NCBI RefSeq assembly: GCF_947623445.1 | Contig: NC_135241.1 | Coordinates: forward strand, 4,590,501 to 4,654,500 | Direction: 5' to 3' | DNA: 64,000 nt | DNA from: Clavelina lepadiformis | Lineage: Eukaryota; Chordata; Ascidiacea; Aplousobranchia; Clavelinidae | In this document: piece after piece, positions 13,604 to 25,930 of the stretch | Numbering within the stretch: the stretch's first letter is position 1 | Layout of the letters: each line of letters starts with the position of its first letter | The notes under the pieces: model-generated | Told to the model about the DNA's origin: nothing | Seen by the model: only the letters and a program-made list of their open reading frames with translations | Database searches by the model: none | Made by a program: the position numbers and the translations under genes

Positions 13604-16327
13604 TGTTGTAGATTTTACGCCTTTGCCTAAACCATATTAGGTCGATTCAGAAAACCCAAATTCTTGGTCTAATACTTTGGTTATATTAATTTAAAAGCTA
13701 AGATAGCACCAAACCACTTGACTAAATACGCTAGCTTGCTTTGATAAGGTAGAGTAGCCTATGCTGTTAATTCAATAATTCTTTTATGCAAGCCATGCAG
13801 GGAATTCGTTTCAAGGTGAATCACCCAAATAAACACCACATTTTCATAGAATTTGCTAAAATAGAAAACAAACTAAAAATCTTTACTGGATTTCAGGTTT
13901 ATACATTTTCATTCAAATTCGGAGTGTTCAAATTGATTCAATTCTGTACAATGCAATATTTTAAGCCAAACAGATCAAGATAAACTGCACAATATACTGA
14001 TAAAAGTTATCTCATAAAAACTATCTTCTTGGCCATATAATAGATATTAGGTCCTTTTAATTCTCAGTTTTACACCTCCGGATGCTAGATGACCATTTTC
14101 CGTTAAATATAGGATTTTTCTGCATATTTCTGTAGGCAATTACATTCTTCTGTTGAATATGTTGTTGTTTAATTACACGTTTAACTTCATCAGTTATTTG
14201 TTTCTCATTAGCCTATAACACACCCGACGTGATGTAAAACGTAAACGCATTTTTTTGTGATTCGTGAAAGCCAATGTCATGCTAAGATCACAATTAAGCA
14301 AATTCATTTTTCTGGGGCCAGGTCGTACAGTGTTTCAGGGGATATTAACTAAAAATTCTTTTTTTGTCTTTCTTTATTCATCTTCATATATTATTTTTCG
14401 GGTTTCGTCTGCATTAGGCTTATTAGTCTTTTTTGGTTTCGGTCGGTCTAGGGATTTTTTGAGGGTCGATTGATTCAGTCACTTTTACCGGACGCGGTTT
14501 GAGATCATTCAGGGCAGTTTTTGTACTGGTGTCCACCTATTTTTGAATAATAAGCTTATATGAGCTCGTTTTAACGTGACCTTTGTGGTCTTTTCCAAAT
14601 CTTCGTCAGCTAACATAAATTTATGACGGTAGCCAGAGACACACAAGGTCTGTTACTTCATTTTGTACATTCGTCTTCCATCTTGGATGCCATGTTTATC
14701 CTTGCTCAATGACACGTAGTTCTTTAACGCCTTTTCAAATATGGTAGACTTAGCTACAAATAAAGCTTGGTAGACTATTCGTTCATACATTTCAAATTAA
14801 AGTTAAAAACAAATTCATTAAAGCAAGATTTTATTAAGCTATATAAACTAACTGAAAACTTCAAATCCAAAAGAAGCTTAAAAATTGCAAAAATCCTTTA
14901 GATTGAAATAATTCACACTGACTATAACACATGACACCTTGACTTGTCGCCATTTCGGAAATTACGAAATAAACGCGTGCCTTCAAGAAAATAGTTTTTG
15001 CGATACCTATTATTTTCAAATAAGAAATATTGCAATATTCTCTCCAGCGCGCAAAACAATTTTCTGCTACTTTTTTCCCAATAAATTTATCATCTAACCG
15101 CTAGGCTAGCTTTAGTGAACGTTCAAGCTATTCATGTTACGCACTTAAGTACACTTTAACCATATTTATGTCTTGTCACCGAGCACACGAAATGTTTTAT
15201 CCATACATGTACCAAACAAGTCCTTTACTTCATCAAAACACCTGCGCTACGATTAACTTATTCTTGGACTTTCTCCTCACGTAAAGCCATTCGAAAAATA
15301 GAGATTTTGAATTCTTACAGCTTTAGAGCCATTTTCGTCAAATGCAAAACGATGCAGCGTTACTGTATACAACTTTGAACGCGCATTGATCCTTCGTGTA
15401 AATGCGCCTAACTGGTTGCTGCCTGGTTCTTTAGGCATACCTAAACACAGACATTTGGTGTTGATTCTATCTGAATATATTGCTTTATCGTTCATTTACA
15501 TACGAACAAGAACCCACAAAAATGTACAAACAAATATACAAATTTGTTGTAAATACTGACTAAAAATTTAGCCAATATCGCATTAACACTGATCTCCAAA
15601 ACAAGCTTATACAGTGACAATGACTAGGCGTGTATCAAATTGACAAAAATAATACAGTACAACGCGACTTGCTTGCCAAAAGACATTGCACCAGACGTAT
15701 AGGCATGTTTAAATTGAATAGGTTGTTGATGTGCAAATTTTTGTTTTTTCGTTACAAAACTCAAGCAGGGTTGCACGTAAAATGCTCTGGGAACTGAAAA
15801 TAAGCACTTTTTTAACAGGTTTTGTCGAGTTATGACATTTGCTAAGTAATTTTTATCTATACCAGCACAAAAAAAAACAAACAATGAGTAGGTCTATAAT
15901 TCATCATAAGGAATGTAAACCGTGAACGAAGCGCATACTACTCACTGGCACACATATGCGCAGTACACTTGTTTGCTAGCAACGGGCATACAGACTTGCG
16001 CACCACAAATCAACAGCAAATACATATATACTTTTTAAATTTCATTACAGATTATTACTTATTGGTTTATTACATGCAGTAAAATGAAACAAAGTGGTTC
16101 CAATGAAATTATGAATCGGGACAAGCGAACGAACAGCACAACATACAAATAACTACACTAAAAAATATAAAATTTCACATTGATTTTGTAGTAGTTGAAA
16201 ATGACAAATGGTAAATGGCAACAGTCGGCTGCCACAAAATTATATTACACTGTTCAAACATGAGCGTAAAATATCTCTTTACTGGCAAAAAAAAACAACT
16301 TCAATTTATTCAAATGGAAAACCGAAA
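13604..16327. other. Gene-free interval upstream of PTCD3
   Basis: No exon chain is supported. PTCD3's promoter should lie just above 13603. A weak open segment at 15624-15793 (minus) is listed under findings only. The rest is AT-rich without repeats that I can place. Confidence 0.5.
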
Positions 16328-18285
16328 TTATGAAAGTTTGAAACAGTTATAAATCCAATACAGTAAAAACGCTCCGATGCAAAGCAAGATACTAACGGTA
16401 ATTCCAGCTTCTTTATACATTTGATGGAACGCTGGATGAGATTTCATCAGAATTGAAATTAAAACACCTTTCACATTCACACGGGGAAAGGGTTTGTCAG
16501 GAATGCTTTTCCCCAGGAATTTACAGAGCGGTTCCCAACCTTGATTTACATTGAACACTAACAACTTGTCCTTTGGGGCATTCTGATGAAAAGTAAAAAA
16601 TATGACGCATATAAGTTAGTTATTGAAATCCGTGATGAATAAAACTGGGGCACAACGCATGATATCACAGATTACAGGAACCTTCACTCCAAACGTAGTC
16701 TTGGACCTTACTTGATTTCGGCGACTTTTAAGTACCTACTCTCCTTTGCCAGTGTCGAATTGACACTGAATTTCAGCAAACGCAATTACCTATATATCTA
16801 TATTTATGGTCCGGACCGTCTGGGTAACTAAAACTAAACCATTATAGCGTATAGCGTAAACAAACACCGCATGGAAGTAATAACCGTACACATTTTGTAA
16901 CATAGCCAACAGTCCAGCTGTTTCCTTAATGAAAATTAAAAGTTTATAATTATTCCAGATTACGCAAAATACACGTGTTTACGTACAACAGTAGTCAAGA
17001 ATACTCTGGCGGATGGAAATTAACCAAAAAAAAACGATTATATCCTAGAAGGTTGTGCTGACCTGCTTTCAGGCCAACTCAACTAGTGCGCAATCTGGAA
17101 GTTTATTTGATTAAAGGCGTGTTTTTTCAATTATTCATATTTTATAGGCTATTAAACGTGCGGAGCTCATCAACAACCAACGTCAGTTTTGGCCCAGTAG
17201 AGCGTTTTACTTGGACAAAACTGGCTGAGACATTCTGTAGCGTCGTGTTTACAGTTTCCTTGTCTTACTGGACATGATTTTCCAATTCTACTGAAAATTG
17301 TGCACGTTTGTCATTTTTATATATCACCTACAAGGGTATTCATGCTGTATATTCAAGAAACGTGTATTTGATCTACCTTAACAGACCACACACACCTAGG
17401 GCCGATTAAATTGGTTAATGACCAAAGGCGAGAAAAAGTACAACATTTTCACCAGGGTTTGCAACTACAATTAAACTATTTCGTCATACCTACTCGTATA
17501 TGATAGAAAAATAGTTTGGGAAAGTCTATTAAGTTTCTATACAAGCTACCTGCAAGCAATAGGCTTGATGGTGACGGAAGTTTGATTTGTTCAACGTCGG
17601 ATTATAATGAAAATTGAAATCAAATGGACTCTTCACTGAAAGTCCGTACAACATCCGCACTGCATATAAAACAACGTTTGCGTTGTGATGATGCAAACAG
17701 TGATACAGAGATTGGACACGATGTCAATTTAAAGAGTTAACTCTAAAAGTTTTTACCCCAGGTTTGGTAGAATCGAAAATATCGCCAGCCTGTGGGCGAC
17801 AATATTTGGATCCATTGGAATGTTTTGTTTCTTGTCTGTACATCAGCTTGCTTAGCCCAACTTTTAAACCATACTTCTTCTTCTCTAGTTGTTAAGATAA
17901 TCTAAAAATTCAGCCAGATACACATGACTCAATTAATGGTTAATGTTTTTTTTTATGCAATAATCAACTTAATCGGGCAGCAAACGTTTTACTTCAAGCC
18001 ATGTCAAAGAGCAGAAAAAAACTACTAGCAAACTTTGGTATCTGGAAAAGCATGTTGAATTTCTTCCCAAAAGTGATATGCTGGCGCTCCCGTTACAGCA
18101 TCCACGCCATCATACATCTGTCTGAAATCCTCATCAGTTGCTCCTTTCTCGGAAATTCTCTTCCATTCTTTGTCATGATACCAAAAATGATCCATATAGT
18201 CGTAGACTACAAAACCAAGCTCTTGTAATGCCACAGCCATAGACTTTGTACCAGTTTTAGAGAAGCCGGCAAGTATTATTTTCAT
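16328..18285 (-). pseudogene. Sulfotransferase-like gene copy S1 (decayed)
   Basis: Four-exon layout as in the intact copy at 25.9-27.1 kb: 18285-18034, 17901-17757, about 17694-17550 and 16582-16328. Exon 1 is open with the PAPS-type P-loop (GFSKTGTKS); exon 2 is open (IILTTREEEVWF); exon 4 is open with GWEPLCKFLG and the C-terminal membrane segment. Exon 3 lacks an AG where the acceptor should be and carries a 2-bp insertion near 17664 relative to the intact copy, so the family protein cannot be read through. The same insertion occurs in the inverted copy S3. Intron 3 is unusually long (about 970 bp). It forms most of the left arm of the inverted duplication. A truncated product from exons 1-2 is not excluded. 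Confidence 0.75.
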
Positions 18286-18860
18286 TATTAACTTTTGATG
18301 TTAACCTTACTTGTTTAACACCTTTTACTAAACAATAAAAAACAGATTCTTGTTATTTTTAAATATTTTTTGCTATAACATATATGTGATATGCTCATTT
18401 GCCTACGGAGACCAAAATAACAGTTTGCATCATTGTGCATTAACCAAGTCTATATAATTTTGGAGGATGCGATCGAAAACCGCACGAAGTTTATGAAATT
18501 TGTCAAATCACGATAGTCACATATGCTTGAGCGTCACTGGAAGTAGAACCCTAATAAAAACAACCGCCTATCCTGTTTAATCCAGAAAAATTGCGTTAGG
18601 CTTCGCAACACCAAGAATAAATTTAGTAATCGGCAGAAAGCGTAATAACGAAAATTTTTCGCCTAATAAAACTAAAAACCAAAAAGTACGAAGCGTGGCA
18701 CTAACGCATCAGAAGTCGTGTAAACTTTAGATACGATAAGAGAACCTGCAATAATGTTCTACAAAACCAACTCATTTTATAACTACAAACTGTCTATATC
18801 CTACGTATTATACACACGCCATAGCACTAAGCGTAGACATTTGCAGTTTTTGGTTATGGG
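16600..18860. repeat. Left arm of large inverted duplication
   Basis: Reads as the reverse complement of 20715-23490, with matching blocks along its length: the exon 1 region, exon 3, intron 3 (for example the stretches at 16700-16790 and 17100-17280) and the 5' flank to about 18850. Divergence looks like 10-15% by eye. Gaps: the right arm lacks about 320 bp spanning exon 1 to exon 2 and has gained about 510 bp near 22.9-23.4 kb. Confidence 0.85.
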
Positions 18861-18957
18861 TACAAATAGACAAACCATATCAAAAAAAGTGGTTAAACGT
18901 ACGGTAACACTTTCAATTTCTCAAAAAATGTATAATTTTTAAAACATAAAGGAAAAA

Positions 18958-19062
18958 TTATGAAATCTTAAAACAGATATAAATCCAATACAGTAGAAAC
19001 GCTCCAATGCAAAGCAAGATGCTGATGGTAATTCGAGTTTTTTTATTCATTTGATGGAACAA
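18958..19062 (-). pseudogene. Sulfotransferase-like fragment S2 (3' end of exon 4)
   Basis: About 100 bp matching the 3' half of exon 4 in the other copies (the codons for the HQMYKE-ITIS-LLYWI region). It stops abruptly at 19062, inside the HQM codons, where unrelated sequence of the gag-like element begins. The upstream part of this gene is absent, so an insertion or the inverted duplication cut it. Confidence 0.75.
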
Positions 19063-20710
19063 CTTCTTTATTGCGCTGTTTTTTTAGTACTAGTTAGTAC
19101 TTTCACCACGTTTTGATTTCGTTCTTTTTTAATGTTTGTTTATTTGTACCCAGAAACCCAATGTTTGCACATGCACAACAACAACAACAACATGGTTTGC
19201 AGCAAAGGAAATAAGAAAGCCGTTAAGAAGTGAAGAAAGGTGCCAAAAAAGTAAAGATTCAGATCTCTGGAAAGCATAGGTGAAGAATGGCCGAGACTTT
19301 CACATACGCATACAGAGTCAAAAGACAATGGAATAATGACGTGGCTGCGGAATACAGCAACCATCGCGAAGTAACCATCCAATTGACCAATGACAACAAG
19401 AGGGATGACATCTACAGGTTGCTAAAAGAAATCAAGATACCGATAGAGTACATCGAAGGAATCATACAGAAGCCTGGAAACATGGTAAATATTACTGTAG
19501 ACAGGAAAAACAATGCTATAAGACTTGCAGACTTACTTCAAAAGAGGCCGGAAGTAAAGTATGCCATAGCTCACGGAGACGAGAGAATAGACCTCACGAT
19601 CAGATGATGGGTACCGATCGACTACCCACAGAGACACCTCGATGAAATCCTCGAAGAATTCGAAATCCAAGGCCCAGCTCAACTGGGTGTCGACAAATAT
19701 GGCATAAAAGACGGAAGAAGGGTATACAAAGTCAACAAGAAGACGATGGAGAGGCACCAACTCCCATCGTATCTATACTTAGGCAAAATAAGATGTGCGG
19801 TAAGCTACAACGGGCAAATCTCAACTTGTTCTTACTGCACAGAACAGGGACACAAATTTAAAGAATGCCCAAAAGATTCCAGGCAAATACCAACAATCCG
19901 GTTGGACAAGATCTTCCGATGACGACTGCTCAAAATTTGGAATCGGACGAGGAGGGATCAACACCATCCCCCAGCGAAAAGCACAAAGAGGTTTCTGTTC
20001 ATGCAGAAACAGATGAGCCACGACGAGCAAAAGAAAGGAACGGATGGCGCGTGACGAGGAGCCGAGCAAAAATGGAGCCCCCATCGGAGGAGAGCCCGGA
20101 CCCCGACTCTGATGGACGACCATCGGAACGGGAAGAAAGTGAGAGCCGAGGAAACAAGCGAAAGAATATGAGCGGAGACTCAAACGAAAGCAAAGAAAAA
20201 ACTGAAGCACGACGACATAGGAACGGAAACCACAAATTCGACTTTTCCAGTTGGGCACTCGAGACATCGGGCGACCTCGCGTGCCCCTGCGGAAACTTCC
20301 TCCGAATCAAAAAAAGCAAGGACCCACGAAATTCACTCCCATACTTTAAACATCCGATTTACTGTGCAGGTTGTACAGCAGTTATTTTACGATGTAATTG
20401 TACCAAATTTTCGGTCCTACATATTAAAGAAAGACTTAAGCCTTTCCAGTGCGGAACATGCGAATGTATATACGAACCAAACCCCGACGATCTTAATTCA
20501 ACTGTAAACTAAGAGTGTAACCTCTATGTTCCTTCCTTTGTAACGTGGCCCAGGCCAAAATTACGAAATGCATTACGTCGTTATACTTTGTGTCTATTCC
20601 GAATTTTGAAGTACTCTGTGTTCTCCCCGAAACTTATACGATCATTTTTTTATTTATTTTCTTATTAAGCGTGCCTTAACACTGTTTTAAGAACGTTTAA
20701 TAAACAAACA
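19063..20710 (+). mobile_element. Retroelement fossil with gag/ORF1-like coding parts
   Basis: GC-richer insert between the arms of the inverted duplication. Parts in order: about 220 bp of non-coding leader with a short CAA repeat; a coding part from 19287 with an alpha/beta N-terminal region and a CCHC zinc knuckle (C-x2-C-x4-H-x4-C) near 19830-19870; a second, overlapping coding part in another frame (19865-20512) with a charged low-complexity region and a Cys-rich tail (CPC, CAGC, CNC, CGTC); and a 3' tail ending near AATAAACAAACATC. No reverse transcriptase was seen. The knuckle and layout fit ORF1/gag of a non-LTR element, but an LTR-type gag is not excluded. It is broken, with a small number of breaks, and not very old by its long open stretches. 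Confidence 0.6.
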
Positions 20711-21284
20711 TCAGAAACCGAGACCTGCAAATGTCTATGGCCGTGTATAACATGTATGATATAGGCAGCTTATCTTTATAAAATGAGTTGGTTTTGTAGA
20801 ACATTATTGCAGGTTCTTTTGTCGTATCTAAAGTTTACACGACTTCTTATGCGTTATTGAGACGTTTTGTACTTTTTGGTTTTTAATTTTATTAAGTGAA
20901 CAAGAAAATTTTTGTTATTACGCTTTCTGCCGATTAACTTACTAAATTTATTCTTGGTGTTGCCAAGCCTAACGCAATTTTTCTGGATTAAACAGGATGG
21001 GCGGTTGTTTTTATTAGGGTTCTACTTCCAGTGACGCTCAAGCATATGTGACTATCGTGATTTGACAAATTTCATAAACTTTGTGCGGTTTTGCTTCCAT
21101 CCTTCAAAATTATATAGACTTGGTTAATGCACAATGATGTAAACTGTTATTTTGGTCTCCGTATGCAAATGAGCATGTTACATATAGCCTATAGTAGAAA
21201 ATATTTAAAAATTACAAGAATCTGTTTTTTATTGTTTAGTAATAGGTGTTAAACAAGTAAGGTTAACATCAAAAGTTAATAATC

Positions 21285-21693
21285 ATGAAAGTGATACTTG
21301 CTGGCTTCTCTAAAACTGGTACGAAATCTATAGTGTTACGAGAGTTTGGTTTTGTTGTCTACGACTACATGGATCATTTTTGGTATCATGACAAAGAATG
21401 GAAGAGAATTTCCGAGAAAGGAGCAACAGATTGATCTAAATATTGTCGTCCACAGGCTGGCGTTATTTTTGATTCTACCAAACCTAGGGTAAATATCTTT
21501 GAAGTTATCTCTTTAAATTGACTTCGTGTAATACCTTCACCATGACTTGCATCATCACAAGGCAAACGTTGTTTCATATGCAGTGCGGGTGGTGTTCCGA
21601 CTTTCAGTGAAAAATCCATTTGATTTCAACTTTCATTACAATTCAACGGTGAACAAACTAAACTTCCGCCAGCTTCAAGCTTATTGCTTGCAG
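21285..21693 (+). pseudogene. Sulfotransferase-like copy S3 (inverted, internally deleted)
   Basis: Inverted copy of S1 in the right arm. It opens with MKVILAGFSKTGTKS and shows the DYMDHFWYHDKEW block. It then jumps from the GAT of exon 1 (KGATD) straight into the middle of exon 2 (IQILS/TGW region), losing the rest of exon 1, intron 1 and the start of exon 2. Exon 1 also lacks about 12 bp after TKS. Exon 3 sequence follows to the CAG before GTAGCTTG at 21691-21693; exon 4 is not present in this arm. Clearly non-functional. Confidence 0.85.
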
Positions 21694-22918
21694 GTAGCTT
21701 GTATAGAAACTTAATAACCTTTTCCGGTGAAGTAGGTTTACTTAACTTCGGCTTAATCACTTACATCCTGTAGTCGAAATAAAACAACTATAACAAGTTG
21801 TAAAGTAGTTCAAAACTTTGCAAGTGTTAAACGTGGAAACTGGAAAACGTTCTAGTATTCTAAAAAAACTTTGCAAAATTTTTAACTAGTTTTCTACCAT
21901 GTACCAGAAGGTTATGAAATAGTTTAATTATAGTAGTAAACTTAAGCGAAAATATTATACTTTTTTCGCTTTTGGTCATTTATCAGTATTAATCAGTGTG
22001 AGGGGTGCGCTGGGGTCTGTTAAGGTAAAGCACTTACAAATCAGTTTCATGAATATACAGCATATACCCCTGCAGGCAACAAAAGAAATGAAAAACGCGC
22101 ACAATATTTGGTGAAACTGGAAAATCATGTCCAGTATGATAGAGAAACTATAAACACGACCCCAGGACACACGGATTGTCTCGGCCAGCTTTGTCTAACT
22201 AAAACGCTTCACTAGGCAAAAAATAACGTTGGTTGTTGATGAGGGCCGCACGTTTAAAAGCCTATAAAATATGAATAATTGAAAAAATACATGTTTTCAA
22301 TCAAAAAATTCCAGATTGTGCAATAGCTGAGTTAGCCTAAAAGCAAGTCAGCACATAACATTCTAGCATAAAATCGGTTTGTTTTGGTTTTCCAATGGCC
22401 AGAGTGTTTTTGACTACCGTTTGCTGCTTAGTTAATAGAGGTGTACTTGTCGTTACTAGACATACACAACAGCGAAAACCTCTAAATAGGCCATTCAAAT
22501 CTTGCAGCTATGCGCTCCTGCGGTTTAGACCTAGCTGGTCCAAGCATTTGTTCTTCCGATACACTTAATTATTATCGTCGACAACACGCAATTATCAAAA
22601 ACATATAAATTGCAGAACAATATAACACGTGTATTTTGATTATTCCGGAATAATTAAAAACTGCCAGTTTTCATTAAGGAAACAGCTGGACTGCTGGCTA
22701 TGTTGCGAAATGTATACAGTGATTACTTCCATGCGGAATTTATTTACGTTATTGGCGGACGATCCGGACCATAGATAAGCGTTTGCTGAAATTCAGTGTC
22801 GATTCGGCACTAGGGAAGGAGAGTAGGTACTTAAAAGTCGCCGAAATTAAGTAAGGTCCAAACCTACGTTCGGAGTAAAGCTTCCTAATGTATACAGTAA
22901 TAATATAATCTATGATAT

Positions 22919-23432
22919 TGTGACGGTTACGTCACGAGTCATGGGTTGTTTTGTAAATACTGAAATTTTATTTTGGGATCTTGCGATTCAGTTGTTGACC
23001 AAACTTAAATTCTCTTTAATGGCGTTCAGATAAATTACCTCGCCTGAACTGGCGTGCCATATATATACTGTTGTAATGTTTACAATGTTCCTTTTCCCCT
23101 TTACTTTTTCACTTGTTACTACGTAACATTCAGTAAGCATTGCCCGAAGGTGAAAGCCTTTGTCTGACAATTAATAAATAAAATAGGAACTTTATCATTT
23201 AGTAATATGTAAAGACAGAATTTAAGCAACTAAACAGCATTGTCACGCCGTTTGAGGAATGAGAACTCATATCATCGAAGCAGAAGCAAAGCAAGTTATT
23301 ATCTTCAATCGTCCTCGCTCATATTGTAACAATAGCAGCCAGTGTACGCGGTCTTTATGGTGAAGATGCTTGTTGTGTAATACAGTAGGCCTACTTCACA
23401 CAAGGAATACAGCAACGAATTATTATTTGTCA
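22919..23432. mobile_element. Possible solo-LTR-like insertion in the right arm
   Basis: About 514 bp absent from the left arm, bounded by TGTGACGG at one side and TTTGTCA at the other (TG...CA ends). Short similar flanks (GATAT / AATAT) fit a worn target duplication. There is an AATAAATAAA run near 23170. No coding part. Class is tentative: it could be another short insert. It post-dates the inverted duplication. Confidence 0.4.
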
Positions 23433-23929
23433 TAATATCGTGGGTTGTGCCCCAGTTTCATTCATCATGAATTTCAATATCTAAACATGTTTCTTTATAT
23501 CTTTTTATTTATTTTCCTATTTTTATTTTAAAGTATTTATCGTGTGCATTTCGTTGATAAGCACTAGTCCTTGCCTTAGTACTAGTACTGTCCTTGCACT
23601 AGTCTACTGTTGTCACATTTTTCAACAAAAAGGCTGAAAGTTTGTCAAGATTTTTACACTGCGTTTTTCAGTATAACTTACTATGTTGTTTGCTTGCTTG
23701 TTCCTATATCCGTAATTTCCCTGGAAGCGCCTTATTCAATTTTCCTGCATGCATTAACGTAAAATTATTTTCAACAACCGAAATAAACTAGAAAACTAAC
23801 CAAAAATTATACAGCCCAATAGCCTACCTCTGTTTTGCTCTTTAAAATGACTTCGAAACACTTGGTGAATTCGTGTAGATAAGCATTAATCCTATATCTT
23901 CAGTCTACTTGTTACTCATGACTCGTGAA

Positions 23930-25150
23930 ACATTGAAGTAGGCTTAACAGTTGCCTATGACACCATGTGGAACCAACCGGCCTTGCAGGAGTCATATAGA
24001 ACCGATCTGCAAAAAAGCTTTACTCTCAGTGTCTCACCACTGGTCACAGCCAGCAAAGCAGACTAAGATGCTTCAAAAACGTTCTCTCACAGGAGTTGGG
24101 TGAGTCGGTCCCACCTCTCCTTTTTAGCATCCATACCGAGCACATTAACGTCCAAGTATGCTTTCCCGGACGACTTGGGCGTCGAGTATTCATCACGAAA
24201 ATGAAAAACAATGGAGCTTATGGAGGGACTCTTTGCCAAAATGATTCTCTTCAAACGGGATGTTTGGAAAATCAAATTTTTAGTTTGTCACTTAACGCCT
24301 GTCTGTAACATAAACATCATAGAAGTGTAAGATTTAGACATCACAACATAGGCATGATAACATGACGATCTTTCCATCTTGAATAAAACAAAATTTTATA
24401 ACGCATAGAGAAAATGAAAATACTACGAGAAGTATGATGTGAGTAGCCTACATAAAGTTACAAGACGCGATGTATACAATAAACAAAAGTAAACAACTAA
24501 CTTTTGGCGAAGGATGGAAATGACGTGGTGTCCAATGTCACCTAGAATAAGTCAAACTTCTTCACTTGAATAGCTCTACATACTTAGAACCCTGCTGCGG
24601 ATTTAATTTACGCCTTCCCAGCTCGGGTGTGTTCAGCTCACGCCAAAAGGATGGAACCGGCACTGATCAGTAGTTGCCGCTGTACCCCAAGATGGCTCAA
24701 AGCCTCAAACCACATGTACATTTTACCTGGATTAGCTCCACCACTTTCTCGGCGGAAAATAGCTAGCACAAAGAAGACAACAATGACCCAAAGCACACGA
24801 AGTACAACCAAAGCCCATTACGCAGTCGGCTTATTCCGAGGAAAAGTGTTCTAACCACCACACAGCTCTAGAGAAAGATACTATCTCCACCAGTATTTAT
24901 CTGTAAATAGAACAAAACCGTCTACAGACAGCGCCGCGAAAGCCATCAAACTTTTCGTCAAGCAAAATTACCCCAAGCTCTGGATGCACTCTGAAAAAGC
25001 TAAGCTGTCTTAACCGTCCAAGGACAGTGTTTCATGGTAGTTCAAGGAGGCTGTATACCAACGGGGCTTCAACAGCAAGGCCTACGACTGGAGATTCCCA
25101 TCAACATCCATGCAAAACCTGCTGGAATGTCCCATACTCAAAGAGACATG
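23930..25150. other. GC-richer decayed tract, unassigned
   Basis: About 1.2 kb clearly richer in G+C than the surroundings, with no long open frame and no exon chain. The composition suggests former coding or mobile-element sequence. I do not recognise a family. Confidence 0.35.
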
Positions 25151-25930
25151 CACTGCGCAGAACCTTGAGTTCAACACCACAGCTCGGTTGCGTGTAAAAG
25201 AATTCGTATGAAGAGTAGACACAAAGAATAAGATTTACCGAAGCTGTATGCAGGATAAACCTGCATAGCCTATATAGGCTACAATAAATGACAAATATTT
25301 TTTCCCTATTTCTTCTATGTTGACTTACCGTAAAAATCTCAGTTCTGGTGATCAAAATGCGTCTGACTTCAACTTTGTTTATAGAGATCTTCAGCAAATT
25401 TGTTTATTTTATTTTACTTTAAAAGTGGACAGTTAGGCTACCGGCACACAGTGAACATATCATGGGTGCTCATGAATCAATGCTCGAGTCAACGTATTTT
25501 GTGTCAAATGTTTTGTGAAAAACATGCACAATAACAACTCCTAAGCATGTCCTCAACGTTTCTCTGAATATAATGTTTTTGATGTAAATATTCATAACTT
25601 ATGGGTTCTGGTTTGCTTTAGTTTAATTTTATAAAATTCTGGGTTTGGTAGCCAAGCTAACTTTCTGTCACCAGTCACCACTGCAATTTACATCTTGCAC
25701 ATTTCAGCCTTTTAGGGCTTTGCCGCTTTATCCCGTTCATTGATTGTTTGTAAGCGTATTTCCTACTCGACCAGTCCACAACGATGTTGGCACTATGCTT
25801 TTCGTTCTGCGCAGTCAATGGCGATAAACAAACAATGCAATACAACTGTACTTTACCATTCAAATGCGCACGTTAAGTATTTTGAATCTCGCAAAAAAAT
25901 CTTCAACTTTTTTAAGTCGTAAAGCAGAAA

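Larger units (their letters stand above)
20715..23490. repeat. Right arm of large inverted duplication
   Basis: Inverted partner of 16600-18860. It starts next to the 3' end of the gag-like fossil and ends about 20 bp short of the position equivalent to exon 4 of copy S1. The match to the left arm resumes at about 23440-23490 after an inserted block. Confidence 0.85.
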
